A DNA stretch of 64,000 nucleotides, taken from positions 43,551 through 107,550 of the forward strand of contig NZ_JAMXFJ010000005.1 of the NCBI RefSeq assembly GCF_025460805.1, written 5' to 3'. The notes beneath the pieces were generated by a model. The model made no database searches. It was not told the DNA's origin and saw only the letters and a list, made by a program, of their open reading frames with translations. The DNA comes from Microvirga sesbaniae (GTDB lineage Bacteria; Pseudomonadota; Alphaproteobacteria; Rhizobiales; Beijerinckiaceae). Positions 45,581 to 53,095 of this stretch are shown here, piece by piece (the stretch's first letter is position 1; every line of letters begins with the position of its first letter). A program made the translations under genes and the position numbers.

Positions 45581-46777
45581 TCAGACCGGCTCGAGAGCCT
45601 GCAGCAGGTCGCCGATCAGATCATCCTCGTGCTCGAGGCCGACCGACAGCCTGACCAGCCCTTCGGAGACCCCCATCTCCGCCCTCTCCTCCGGGGTGAA
45701 GCGCTGATGCGTCGTCGTGGCCGGATGGGTGATCAGGCTCTTGGCATCCCCGAGATTGTTGGAGATCCGGATGAGTTCGAGGGCGTTCAGGAAGCGGAAG
45801 GCTCCAGCCTTGCCTCCTTCGATCTCGAGGGCGATCAGAGTCGAGCCGCCCGTCATCTGCCGGGCGATGATCTCCGCCTGTGGATGATCGGTCCGGCCCG
45901 GATAGATCAGGCGGCGGATCTTGGAATGGCCCGCCAGGGCGTCCGCGACGGCGGCGGCCGTCCGGGTCTGGCGCTCGACGCGCAGGGGCAGGGTCTCCAG
46001 GCTCTTCAGCAGCACCCAGGCGTTGAACGGCGACATCGACGGACCGGTCTGGCGAAGCAGGGTGTGAACATGGGTCTGGATGAAGTCCTCGGAGGCCAGG
46101 ATCACGCCGCCGAGGCAGCGCCCCTGCCCGTCGATGTGCTTGGTGGCCGAATACACCACGCAATCGGCTCCGAGCTGCAGCGGCTTCTGCCAGATCGGCG
46201 AGGAGAACACGTTGTCGACCACGAGCTTCGCTCCGGCCTGGCGGGCGATGCCGGCGACGGCTTCGATGTCGATGACCTCGAGCGTAGGATTGGCCGGGCT
46301 TTCCAGGAAGAAAACCTTCGTGTTCGGCCGAACGGCTTTGCGCCATGCATCGAGATCCGTTCCGTCGACCAGGGTGGCGGCCACGCCGAACCGCGGCAGG
46401 AGTTCGGCCACCACATAGCGGCAGGAGCCGAAGAGGGCTCGGGCCGCGACGATGTGGTCGCCCGCCTGAAGCAATCCCATCAGGGCAGCCGTTACGGCAG
46501 CCATGCCGGTCGCAGTCGCACGCGCGGCCTCGGCGCCTTCGAAGGAGGCCATCCGCTGCTCGAACATCGTCACGGTCGGGTTCGAGAAGCGGGCGTAGAG
46601 AAAGCCCGGGCTCTCGCCCGTGAACCGCGCCTCGCATTCCTCGGCGCTTTCATAGACATGGCCCTGCGTGAGGAAGAGCGCCTCGGAGGTCTCGCCGAAA
46701 TCCGAGCGCAGCGTTCCGTCGTGGACAAGACGGGTCTGCGCATGCAGGGAAGGGTTTCGCGGGGAGCGTTCGCTCAT
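45581..46777 (-). CDS. metZ: O-succinylhomoserine sulfhydrylase MetZ
   Basis: 398 aa. A PLP enzyme that makes homocysteine from O-succinylhomoserine and sulfide, the last step joining sulfate reduction to methionine synthesis. PLP Lys213 lies in VVYSATKHIDGQGRCLGG; the region SPGFLYARFSNPTVTMFEQRMASFEGAE is typical of the Cys/Met family. The N-terminus TRLVHDGTLRSDFGETSEALFLTQGHVY and the length fit MetZ better than MetB or MetC. I found no SAM riboswitch in its leader. Repeat element E lies upstream between it and cysN. Confidence 0.9.
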   Translation of the reverse strand: MSERSPRNPSLHAQTRLVHDGTLRSDFGETSEALFLTQGHVYESAEECEARFTGESPGFLYARFSNPTVTMFEQRMASFEGAEAARATATGMAAVTAALMGLLQAGDHIVAARALFGSCRYVVAELLPRFGVAATLVDGTDLDAWRKAVRPNTKVFFLESPANPTLEVIDIEAVAGIARQAGAKLVVDNVFSSPIWQKPLQLGADCVVYSATKHIDGQGRCLGGVILASEDFIQTHVHTLLRQTGPSMSPFNAWVLLKSLETLPLRVERQTRTAAAVADALAGHSKIRRLIYPGRTDHPQAEIIARQMTGGSTLIALEIEGGKAGAFRFLNALELIRISNNLGDAKSLITHPATTTHQRFTPEERAEMGVSEGLVRLSVGLEHEDDLIGDLLQALEPV

Positions 46778-46868
46778 GGGTTTTCCTTCAATCTCGCCCG
46801 GCCGCGGCGTCGGGACGGCTCTGGGCGTTCCACATGATGATGGGACGTCCGGCAAGAGGATCGCGCCT

Positions 46869-46976
46869 CTAGAGCCTCGGGCCCGAAGTTGGATCCACTT
46901 TTGGGATCGATCCGATGCTCACTGACCGAAGCGGCGCATCGTTCGGGGCGGACCCGGAGGGCCGCACGATGCGCTA
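46869..46976. repeat. Dispersed palindromic repeat, family 1, element E
   Basis: CTAGAGCCTCGGGCC, then CACTTTTGGGATC and GATCCGATGCT, then a second hairpin GCGCATCGT (46934-46942) / ACGATGCGC. Its terminal CTA (46974-46976) is the cysN stop codon on the minus strand. The order of parts matches element B. Confidence 0.7.
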
Positions 46977-48590
46977 GTTGACGCCCGAGCTCTGCGGCCC
47001 GCCGCCATGCTTCCCGGTGGCGACGGACAATCCGTAACGGATCCGGGCCCACAGGCGCTCGTGACCGTAATACAGCACGAGCTTGGTCACGACCTCGGTC
47101 GCGCCGATCGCCGCCGCCAGGCGAATGTCCTGGGTCAGGACGACCGCGGCGCCGACGGTCGCAACGGATCCGATGACCCGCCACGACATGGCCTTGAGAG
47201 CGCTTCGCCGCTTCTGTTCCCCGGACCACTTGATCCAGGCCAGCGGGGCATTGGTCCGGACCCCTTCGAGGTTGACCGGCAGTTCCGCAGCGGCGCCGTC
47301 GACGAGGCCGATCGCCACCGTGTCGAAGCTCTCCCGGTCGATGAGGATGAAGCCGCCGGTGCGACGGCTCTCAGCGTAGGGGTCGAAGGCGACAGGCTGA
47401 TCCAGGGCGAAGACCACGTGGCCGACATCGTTGGCCCCGAGGGACGACACGGCCACGGCGGCGAGCGACGCCAGATCGATCCGCTGCCGCACGCGCACGA
47501 CCCGCGCGGGCACGGCCGCCGCCCCAAGCTTCAGAAGAAACTGATCGCCTTCCTTCAGATGCTCGGTGGCCATCCAGAACAGGCGAGCCTCGATCCTGTC
47601 GGAGACCTGCGCCTGCCGCTCCATCGAAGCGATGACGTCGCCTCGGGAGATATCCACCTCGTCGGACAGGGTGAGCGTGACGGACTGACCGGTAACGGCC
47701 TCGGCCAGGTCGCCATCCATCGTCACGATCCGGTCGACGGATGTCTCCAGCCCGGAGGGCAGGACGCGCACCCGCGATCCCGGCCGGATCCGCCCGCTCG
47801 TGACGATGCCGGCGAACCCTCGGAAATCCGGACTCGGCCGGTTGACCCACTGGACCGGCATGCGGAACGGCGCCGCATCGGCCTTCTGCTCGACCTGGAT
47901 GGTCTCGAGATAGGCGAGCAGCGTCGGCCCCTCGTACCAGCCCGCCTGCGACGACGGCTCGACTACGTTGTCGCCGTTGAGAGCCGACACCGGGATGGCG
48001 TCGATCCGGTCGAAGCCCAGATTGACCGCAAACGCCCGGAACTCCGCTCCGATCTGCTCGAATCTCTCCCTGGACCACGCGACGAGATCCATCTTGTTGA
48101 TCGCCAGGGCCACGTGACGGATCCCGAGCATCGACACGAGAAGGGCGTGGCGGCGCGTCTGGCGCGTGATGCCCTTGCGCGCATCGATGAGCAGGATGGC
48201 CACATCGGCCGTCGACGCGCCGGTTGCCATGTTGCGGGTGTATTGCTCGTGTCCGGGAGTGTCGGCCACGATGAAGCTCCGCTGGTCTGTCGAGAAGAAG
48301 CGATAGGCGACATCGATGGTGATGCCCTGCTCGCGTTCGCTGGCCAGTCCATCGACCAGAAGGGCGAAGTCGATGCCGCCGTCCTGCGTTCCGTGCCTGC
48401 GCGAGTCGCGCTCGAGCGTTGCGAGCTGGTCGTCGAACAGACGCTTGGACTCGTACAGCAGGCGTCCGATCAGCGTGGACTTGCCGTCGTCGACGGAGCC
48501 GCAGGTGATGAACCGCAACAGGCTCTTGCGCTCATGCGCCGCGAGATAATCCTCCAGCTTGAAACTCTCGGGTTCGAGATGAACCGACAT
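46974..48590 (-). CDS. cysN: Sulfate adenylyltransferase GTPase subunit CysN fused to DUF2061
   Basis: 538 aa. CysN hydrolyses GTP to drive APS synthesis by CysD. P-loop GSVDDGKST at residues 31-39, then DTPGHEQYTRNMATGAS and AINKMDLV, with EF-Tu-like domains to about 440. Instead of ending or continuing into an APS kinase, it carries at residues 460-520 a DUF2061 domain (KRRSALKAMSWRVIGSVATV...YYGHERLWARIRYG) with two short hydrophobic segments, which should tether it to the inner membrane. It overlaps cysD by one base. Confidence 0.93.
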   Translation of the reverse strand: MSVHLEPESFKLEDYLAAHERKSLLRFITCGSVDDGKSTLIGRLLYESKRLFDDQLATLERDSRRHGTQDGGIDFALLVDGLASEREQGITIDVAYRFFSTDQRSFIVADTPGHEQYTRNMATGASTADVAILLIDARKGITRQTRRHALLVSMLGIRHVALAINKMDLVAWSRERFEQIGAEFRAFAVNLGFDRIDAIPVSALNGDNVVEPSSQAGWYEGPTLLAYLETIQVEQKADAAPFRMPVQWVNRPSPDFRGFAGIVTSGRIRPGSRVRVLPSGLETSVDRIVTMDGDLAEAVTGQSVTLTLSDEVDISRGDVIASMERQAQVSDRIEARLFWMATEHLKEGDQFLLKLGAAAVPARVVRVRQRIDLASLAAVAVSSLGANDVGHVVFALDQPVAFDPYAESRRTGGFILIDRESFDTVAIGLVDGAAAELPVNLEGVRTNAPLAWIKWSGEQKRRSALKAMSWRVIGSVATVGAAVVLTQDIRLAAAIGATEVVTKLVLYYGHERLWARIRYGLSVATGKHGGGPQSSGVN

Positions 48591-49576
48591 CAGAAGTAGC
48601 CCTCTTGCTTCTTGCGTTCCATGGACGCCGCCGTGTCCTTGTCGATAGCGCGTCCATGGCGTTCGGATGTGCGCGCTTCCAGCGTCTCGCGAATGATGTC
48701 GGGGAGCGTGGACGCCGTGCTCTCGACGGCCCCGGTCAGGGGATAGCAGCCGAGCGTCCTGAACCGCACGGACCGCAGCTGCGGCCGCTCGCCCGGATGG
48801 AGCGGCAATCTCTCGTCATCCACAAGGATGAGCATGCCGTCCCGCTCCACCACCGGACGCTCGGCGGCGAAATAGAGCGGCACGATGGGGATGTTCTCCC
48901 GGTGGATGTAGAGCCAGATGTCGAGCTCGGTCCAATTGGACAGGGGGAAGACACGCAGGCTCTCGCCTCGGCGCTTGCGTCCGTTGTAGAGCTGCCAGGG
49001 CTCGGGCCGCTGGCGCTTGGGATCCCACCGGTGATGGGCGTTGCGCAGCGAGAACACCCGTTCCTTGGCCCGCGACTTCTCCTCGTCGCGCCGGGCGCCG
49101 CCGAACGCGGCATCGAACCCGTACTGCTCGAGCGCCTGCTTGAGCGCCTGGGTCTTCATGACGTCGGTATGCACTTCCGAGCCATGGCTGATCGGACCGA
49201 TGTTGCGGGCAAGCCCCTCCTGATTGGTGTGCACCAGAAGATCGATCCCGAGTTCGCGCGCCCGGCGATCCCGGAAGGCGATCATCTCGCGGAACTTCCA
49301 GGTCGTGTCCACATGCAGAAGGGGGAATGGCAGCCTTGCCGGATAGAACGCCTTGAGAGCCAGGTGCAGCAGGACCGAGGAATCCTTGCCGATGGAATAG
49401 AGCATGACGGGATTGTCGCTTTCGGCGACGGCCTCGCGCATGATGTAGATGCTTTCCGCTTCAAGGCGGTCGAGATGGGTCAAGCCCGACCGGAGCTCCA
49501 TGCCGCCGGTCGGAAACCCTTGAGGCTCGGTCCGCTTCCGGGAGTGGGCCTCTCCCACGTCACGCCCGCCGATCAT
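48590..49576 (-). CDS. cysD: Sulfate adenylyltransferase subunit CysD
   Basis: 328 aa. The catalytic subunit that forms adenosine 5'-phosphosulfate (APS) from ATP and sulfate. The PP-loop is [20 protein letters not shown], followed by [15 protein letters not shown], the [18 protein letters not shown] block and [12 protein letters not shown]; the C-terminus is [17 protein letters not shown]. The ATG at 49576 has AGGAG seven bases upstream and overlaps the end of cysH by 17 bases; an internal ATG 25 codons later is an alternative. Part of cysH-cysD-cysN. Confidence 0.95.
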   Translation of the reverse strand: MIGGRDVGEAHSRKRTEPQGFPTGGMELRSGLTHLDRLEAESIYIMREAVAESDNPVMLYSIGKDSSVLLHLALKAFYPARLPFPLLHVDTTWKFREMIAFRDRRARELGIDLLVHTNQEGLARNIGPISHGSEVHTDVMKTQALKQALEQYGFDAAFGGARRDEEKSRAKERVFSLRNAHHRWDPKRQRPEPWQLYNGRKRRGESLRVFPLSNWTELDIWLYIHRENIPIVPLYFAAERPVVERDGMLILVDDERLPLHPGERPQLRSVRFRTLGCYPLTGAVESTASTLPDIIRETLEARTSERHGRAIDKDTAASMERKKQEGYF

Positions 49577-50324
49577 GGGAATGCTCCTGAATTCTCTGGG
49601 TGGGCACGAGATGCAGGCCACATTCCTTCTTGGCCTCCTGCTCCCACCACCAGCGGCCCGCACGCTCGGGCTCGCCGAGCCGAACCGCCCGGGTGCAGGG
49701 CGCGCAGCCGATGGATGGGTACCCCTGGTCGTGCAGCGGGTTGTAGGGAACGGCGTTGTCGGTGACATAGCGGACGAGGTCCTGCCGGCTCCAATCCGCC
49801 AGGGGATTGAGCTTGATCAGGCGATAGCCGTCGTCCTGCAAGGCCAGCGGCACAGCCGCGCGAAAGGCGGATTGTTCGGCGCGAAGACCCGTGATCCATC
49901 CGGCCGCCCCGGCCAGAGCCCGGCCCAGGGGCTCGACCTTGCGGATATCGCAGCAGGCTTTCCGGGCCTCGACCGAGTGACGGAAACCGTTGATGCCCTG
50001 ACGGGCGATCAAGGCCTCCAGCTGGACGCGATCGGGACTGACCGCGTTGATCCGGCGCCCGTAGCGCTCCTCCGTCTGCGCCCAGAGGTCATAGGTCTCG
50101 GGAAACAGCCGCCCGGTGTCGAGGGTCACGAGCTCGATGTGAATGTCGAGGCCGGCCCGGAAGATTGCATGGGTGATCGCCTGATCTTCGAGACCGAAGC
50201 TGGTCGTGAAGACCAGGCGTCCGTCGATCGCACGCGATGCGAGAGCGAGCCTTTCCGCCAGGCCCCCTTCCTTCATGGCGCGGGCCAAAGCGTCGGCCTG
50301 CACGCCTCCTGAGCCCATATCCAT
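49560..50324 (-). CDS. cysH: APS reductase CysH (Fe-S type)
   Basis: 254 aa. It reduces APS (rather than PAPS) to sulfite with thioredoxin. The cluster cysteines of the APS-reducing class are present: CC at residues 124-125 (RKACCDIRK) and CxxC at 207/210 (GCAPCTRAV). The catalytic Cys is at about 235 in KKECGLH. Direct use of APS explains why no CysC kinase is in the window. I choose the ATG at 50324, nine bases after GGAG; earlier TTG/ATG choices overlap that site. First gene of cysHDN, with an operator-containing promoter upstream. Confidence 0.94.
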   Translation of the reverse strand: MDMGSGGVQADALARAMKEGGLAERLALASRAIDGRLVFTTSFGLEDQAITHAIFRAGLDIHIELVTLDTGRLFPETYDLWAQTEERYGRRINAVSPDRVQLEALIARQGINGFRHSVEARKACCDIRKVEPLGRALAGAAGWITGLRAEQSAFRAAVPLALQDDGYRLIKLNPLADWSRQDLVRYVTDNAVPYNPLHDQGYPSIGCAPCTRAVRLGEPERAGRWWWEQEAKKECGLHLVPTQRIQEHSHDRRA

Positions 50325-50356
50325 CGTCGACATCTCCAAAGTGCAAAATCGAACTT

Positions 50357-50380
50357 GTTCTTAATAACGAACGGTGTCAA
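50357..50380 (-). promoter_or_regulatory. Promoter -35 and operator for cysHDN
   Basis: Minus strand TTGACA (50380-50375), two bases, then GTTCGTTATTAAGAAC (50372-50357), whose ends match the GTTCTTTAAAAAGAAC palindrome. As at sbp, the site lies right after the -35 box. Confidence 0.58.
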
Positions 50381-50509
50381 GGTCAGGCTGTACCGAACCG
50401 GGGCGCGAACCGCTCGCCGTCTCGACAAGGACGTCGCAAGAAGAGAATATTTTTCCCCCAAACGTGAAGAGCCAGGGGAGCAATATTCGCCGAAGCACGG
50501 GATGCAGAG

Positions 50510-50971
50510 ATGGACCGCATCGACCGAAAAATTTTAGATCTTCTTCAGCAAGATGGCACGCTTTCTGTCGCGGATATCGGCCAAAGGGTCGGCCTCTCCC
50601 AGACGCCGTGCTGGAAACGCATCCAGCGCCTCGAGGCCCAGGGGGTGATTCAGCGCCGGGTCGCCCTTCTGGACCCGGAGAAGCTCGGGCTCGGCCTGAC
50701 GGTTTTCGTCTGCGTGGAGGCCGGCGACCACACGCAGGAATCCCTGGAGCGCTTCGCAACGACGATCTCGACCATGAGCGAGGTGGTCGAGTTCCACCGC
50801 ATGGCCGGGGATGTGGATTACCTGCTGCGGGTGGTCGTCCCGGACGTCAAGGCTTACGACATGTTCTACAAGCGCCTGATCGGCATCGTCCCCTTGAAGA
50901 ACGTCAGCTCGCGCTTCAGCGTCGAGCGCGTGAAATCCACCACGGCCCTGCCGATCGAGATCACCGCCTAG
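50510..50971 (+). CDS. Lrp/AsnC family regulator, DecR-like
   Basis: 153 aa. The N-terminal HTH (about residues 3-60) reads LDLLQQDGTLSVADIGQRVGLSQTPCWKRIQRLEAQG, and the C-terminal RAM domain (about 65-148) contains RMAGDVDYLLRVVVPDVKAYD and ends KSTTALPIE. The blocks TPCWKR, VALLDPEKLGLGLT and FYKRL are very close to E. coli DecR (YbaO), a cysteine-responsive regulator. It is divergent from cysH and followed by cysJIG, so control of sulfur genes is plausible but unproven. Its TAG stop lies at the edge of the tandem repeat F. Confidence 0.88.
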   Translation: MDRIDRKILDLLQQDGTLSVADIGQRVGLSQTPCWKRIQRLEAQGVIQRRVALLDPEKLGLGLTVFVCVEAGDHTQESLERFATTISTMSEVVEFHRMAGDVDYLLRVVVPDVKAYDMFYKRLIGIVPLKNVSSRFSVERVKSTTALPIEITA

Positions 50972-51140
50972 AACATCGGACGCAAAAGTGGGAACCGGTT
51001 TTGCGTGAAAAGATGTTCCAAAAACAAAAGCTTGAAGCATCGGACGCAGAAGCGGAAACCGGCTTTGCGTGAAAAGTTGCTTCACACCAAAAGCTTGAAG
51101 CATCGGGCGTGAGTTCGATGACATGTCCGATGCTTGAGAG
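50969..51140. repeat. Dispersed palindromic repeat, family 1, element F: 63-bp tandem
   Basis: Two full 63-base units (50971-51033, 51034-51096) and a partial third (51097-51136). Each full unit has CATCGGACGCA, then a GAACCGGTTTT- or AAACCGGCTTT-like core, then GCGTGAAAAG and CAAAAGCTTGA. The third ends TGTCCGATGCTTGAG. CTAG at the left edge includes the stop codon of the AsnC-family gene. Confidence 0.75.
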
Positions 51141-51218
51141 GTGCCGGAGGGCCAAGGAGTCCTCCACCCACCGACCTCCACCCACCCCCCTCCATCCACC
51201 GCCGACGCTCTGGCGCCG

Positions 51219-51260
51219 CGAAATTCTTTTCTCTCCGGGGCGGGTGAGACAAAAGAATTT
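51219..51260. repeat. AT-rich inverted repeat upstream of cysJ
   Basis: AAATTCTTTT (51219-51228) and AAAAGAATTT (51251-51260), a perfect 10-bp inverted repeat with a 22-base GC-rich loop, 13 bases before the cysJ operator. Confidence 0.55.
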
Positions 51261-51273
51261 TCTACCGGCACAG

Positions 51274-51325
51274 GTTCTTTAAAAAGAACGTTTCATTGAC
51301 TTGTGATGCAACCCCGCGCGACACT
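51274..51325 (+). promoter_or_regulatory. Palindromic operator and promoter of cysJIG
   Basis: Perfect GTTCTTTAAAAAGAAC (51274-51289), six bases, TTGACT (51296-51301), N18, GACACT (51320-51325). The predicted transcript start falls at or beside the cysJ ATG (51332), which has no visible ribosome site, so the mRNA may be leaderless. Confidence 0.55.
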
Positions 51326-51331
51326 CATGTC

Positions 51332-53083
51332 ATGTCAGCATTCGCCCTCCTGCCTCAAACAGCGCCCTTCGGAGACGACGACCGGCTCAGCCTCGATCGC
51401 GTCCTGAGCGCGGCGTCTCCCATCCAGCGCGCGTGGCTCGCCGGCTTCCTGGCCGGGATCGATGCGGGTCAGGCGCCCCTCCCCCGGGTGGACGCACCGG
51501 CCCGGGCAGCGGAGCCGCTCACGATCCTCTTCGCCAGCGAGTCGGGCAACGCGGAGCGGCTGGCCCAGGACGTGGCGAAGCTCGCCCGCAAGAGCGGCTT
51601 CAAGCCAAAGATCGTCGATTTCGCCGATCTCGACGTGGCCGACCTGCCGCAGCACGGAAAACTGGCAGTGATCGCCGCCACCTGGGGCGAAGGCGAGCCG
51701 CCGGGGCGGGCTGCCCGGGCCTACGCGGATCTGATGGGACCATCGGCGCCTCGTCTCGACGGGACGAGCTTCGCCGTCCTGGCGCTGGGCGACACCGCCT
51801 ATGCGGAGTTCTGCGGCGTCGGAAAAGCCCTCGATGCGCGGTTTGCCGAACTCGGTGCCGCGCGCGCGGCCGACAGGGTCGATTGCGATCTGGATTTCGA
51901 GGCGCCTGCCGCCGCCTGGATCAAGAAGGCGCTTGAAGCCTTCGCTCCGGCCCCGGAGAGCTCAGGCAACGTGGTGTCGGTCGATTTCGGTCCCCGCGTC
52001 AGCGTCGAGCCGAGCCGGGACCCGGTGATCGGCGAGGTCGTCGAGCATGTCAACCTGAGTTCCTCGCGCTCCGACAAGGAGACGATTCACCTGGCGCTCG
52101 GTTTCGACGGCGGCGCGCCTGCTTACGAGCCTGGCGACGCACTCGAGCTGTTTCCCGAGAACGACCCGGCCCTCGTGGACGCCGTTCTCGCGGCGACAGG
52201 AGTGCCTGCCGACGACAGCTTGCGCGCCACGTTGACGACCGAGCGCGACATCACGACCCTCTCGGTCAAGACCCTCGAAGCATTCGCCGCCGAGACGGGA
52301 CATGCGGAGCTTCGCAAGCTCCTGGACGAGGGACAGGCCCGCGCCTGGATCGAGGGACGCCAGTTCATCGACCTCGTCGAGGCCTATCCCGCCACGCTGA
52401 CCGGGCAGCAGCTCACGGCGCTCACCCGGCCTCTCCCGCCACGGGCCTATTCCATCGCGTCCTCGCGCCGGGAAGTCGGCGACGAGGCGCACCTTCTGAT
52501 CGCGGCCGTCCGCTATGAAGCCCATGGGCGCGTGCGCCGGGGTGTCGCGTCGACCTTCGTGGCGGACCGGCTCAAGGCGGGCGCGACCGCCCGCGTCCGC
52601 TTGAAGCCCAACAAGCATTTCCGGCTGCCAGACCCTTCCACCGACATCATCATGATCGGCCCGGGAACCGGCATCGCTCCCTTCCGCGCCTTCGTTCAGG
52701 AACGGCGTGCCCTCGCAGCGGGCGGCAGGTCCTGGCTGTTCTTCGGCGACCGGCGTTACACGCACGACTTCCTCTATCAGCTGGAATGGCAGGATGCCCT
52801 GAAGGACGGATCGCTCGCCCGGCTGGACCTCGCCTTCTCCCGCGACACGCCGCAGAAGGTCTACGTGCAGCACCGACTCTGGGAGCAGCGCCGCGACCTC
52901 GTCGACTGGCTGGACAACGGCGCGCAGCTCTATGTGTGCGGCGATGCCAAGGCGATGGCGAAGGACGTCCGCGCCGCGCTCGTCGCGGCCCTGGCCGACG
53001 TGAAGGCCCTTTCCCCCGAGGCGGCCGAACACGCCGTCGTCGAACTCGAGCGCGGCCGGCGCTATCACCAAGACGTTTATTGA
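51332..53083 (+). CDS. cysJ: Sulfite reductase flavoprotein CysJ
   Basis: 583 aa. It moves electrons from NADPH through FAD and FMN to CysI. The flavodoxin domain (about residues 60-205) has ILFASESGNAERLAQDVAKLA and ATWGEGEPPGRA. The FAD-binding region has PRAYSIASS and GVASTFVADRL, and the NADPH domain has MIGPGTGIAPFRAFVQERR, FFGDRR and the C-terminal YHQDVY aromatic end. The ATG is preferred over a TTG 12 codons earlier although neither has a clear ribosome site. It is followed after 12 bases by cysI. Confidence 0.93.
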   Translation: MSAFALLPQTAPFGDDDRLSLDRVLSAASPIQRAWLAGFLAGIDAGQAPLPRVDAPARAAEPLTILFASESGNAERLAQDVAKLARKSGFKPKIVDFADLDVADLPQHGKLAVIAATWGEGEPPGRAARAYADLMGPSAPRLDGTSFAVLALGDTAYAEFCGVGKALDARFAELGAARAADRVDCDLDFEAPAAAWIKKALEAFAPAPESSGNVVSVDFGPRVSVEPSRDPVIGEVVEHVNLSSSRSDKETIHLALGFDGGAPAYEPGDALELFPENDPALVDAVLAATGVPADDSLRATLTTERDITTLSVKTLEAFAAETGHAELRKLLDEGQARAWIEGRQFIDLVEAYPATLTGQQLTALTRPLPPRAYSIASSRREVGDEAHLLIAAVRYEAHGRVRRGVASTFVADRLKAGATARVRLKPNKHFRLPDPSTDIIMIGPGTGIAPFRAFVQERRALAAGGRSWLFFGDRRYTHDFLYQLEWQDALKDGSLARLDLAFSRDTPQKVYVQHRLWEQRRDLVDWLDNGAQLYVCGDAKAMAKDVRAALVAALADVKALSPEAAEHAVVELERGRRYHQDVY

Positions 53084-53095
53084 GAAGCACGAACG

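Noticed and set aside
46778..46868. SAM-II riboswitch before metZ
   Set aside because: The leader has GC-rich stems but I could not fit the conserved pseudoknot pattern of SAM-II.
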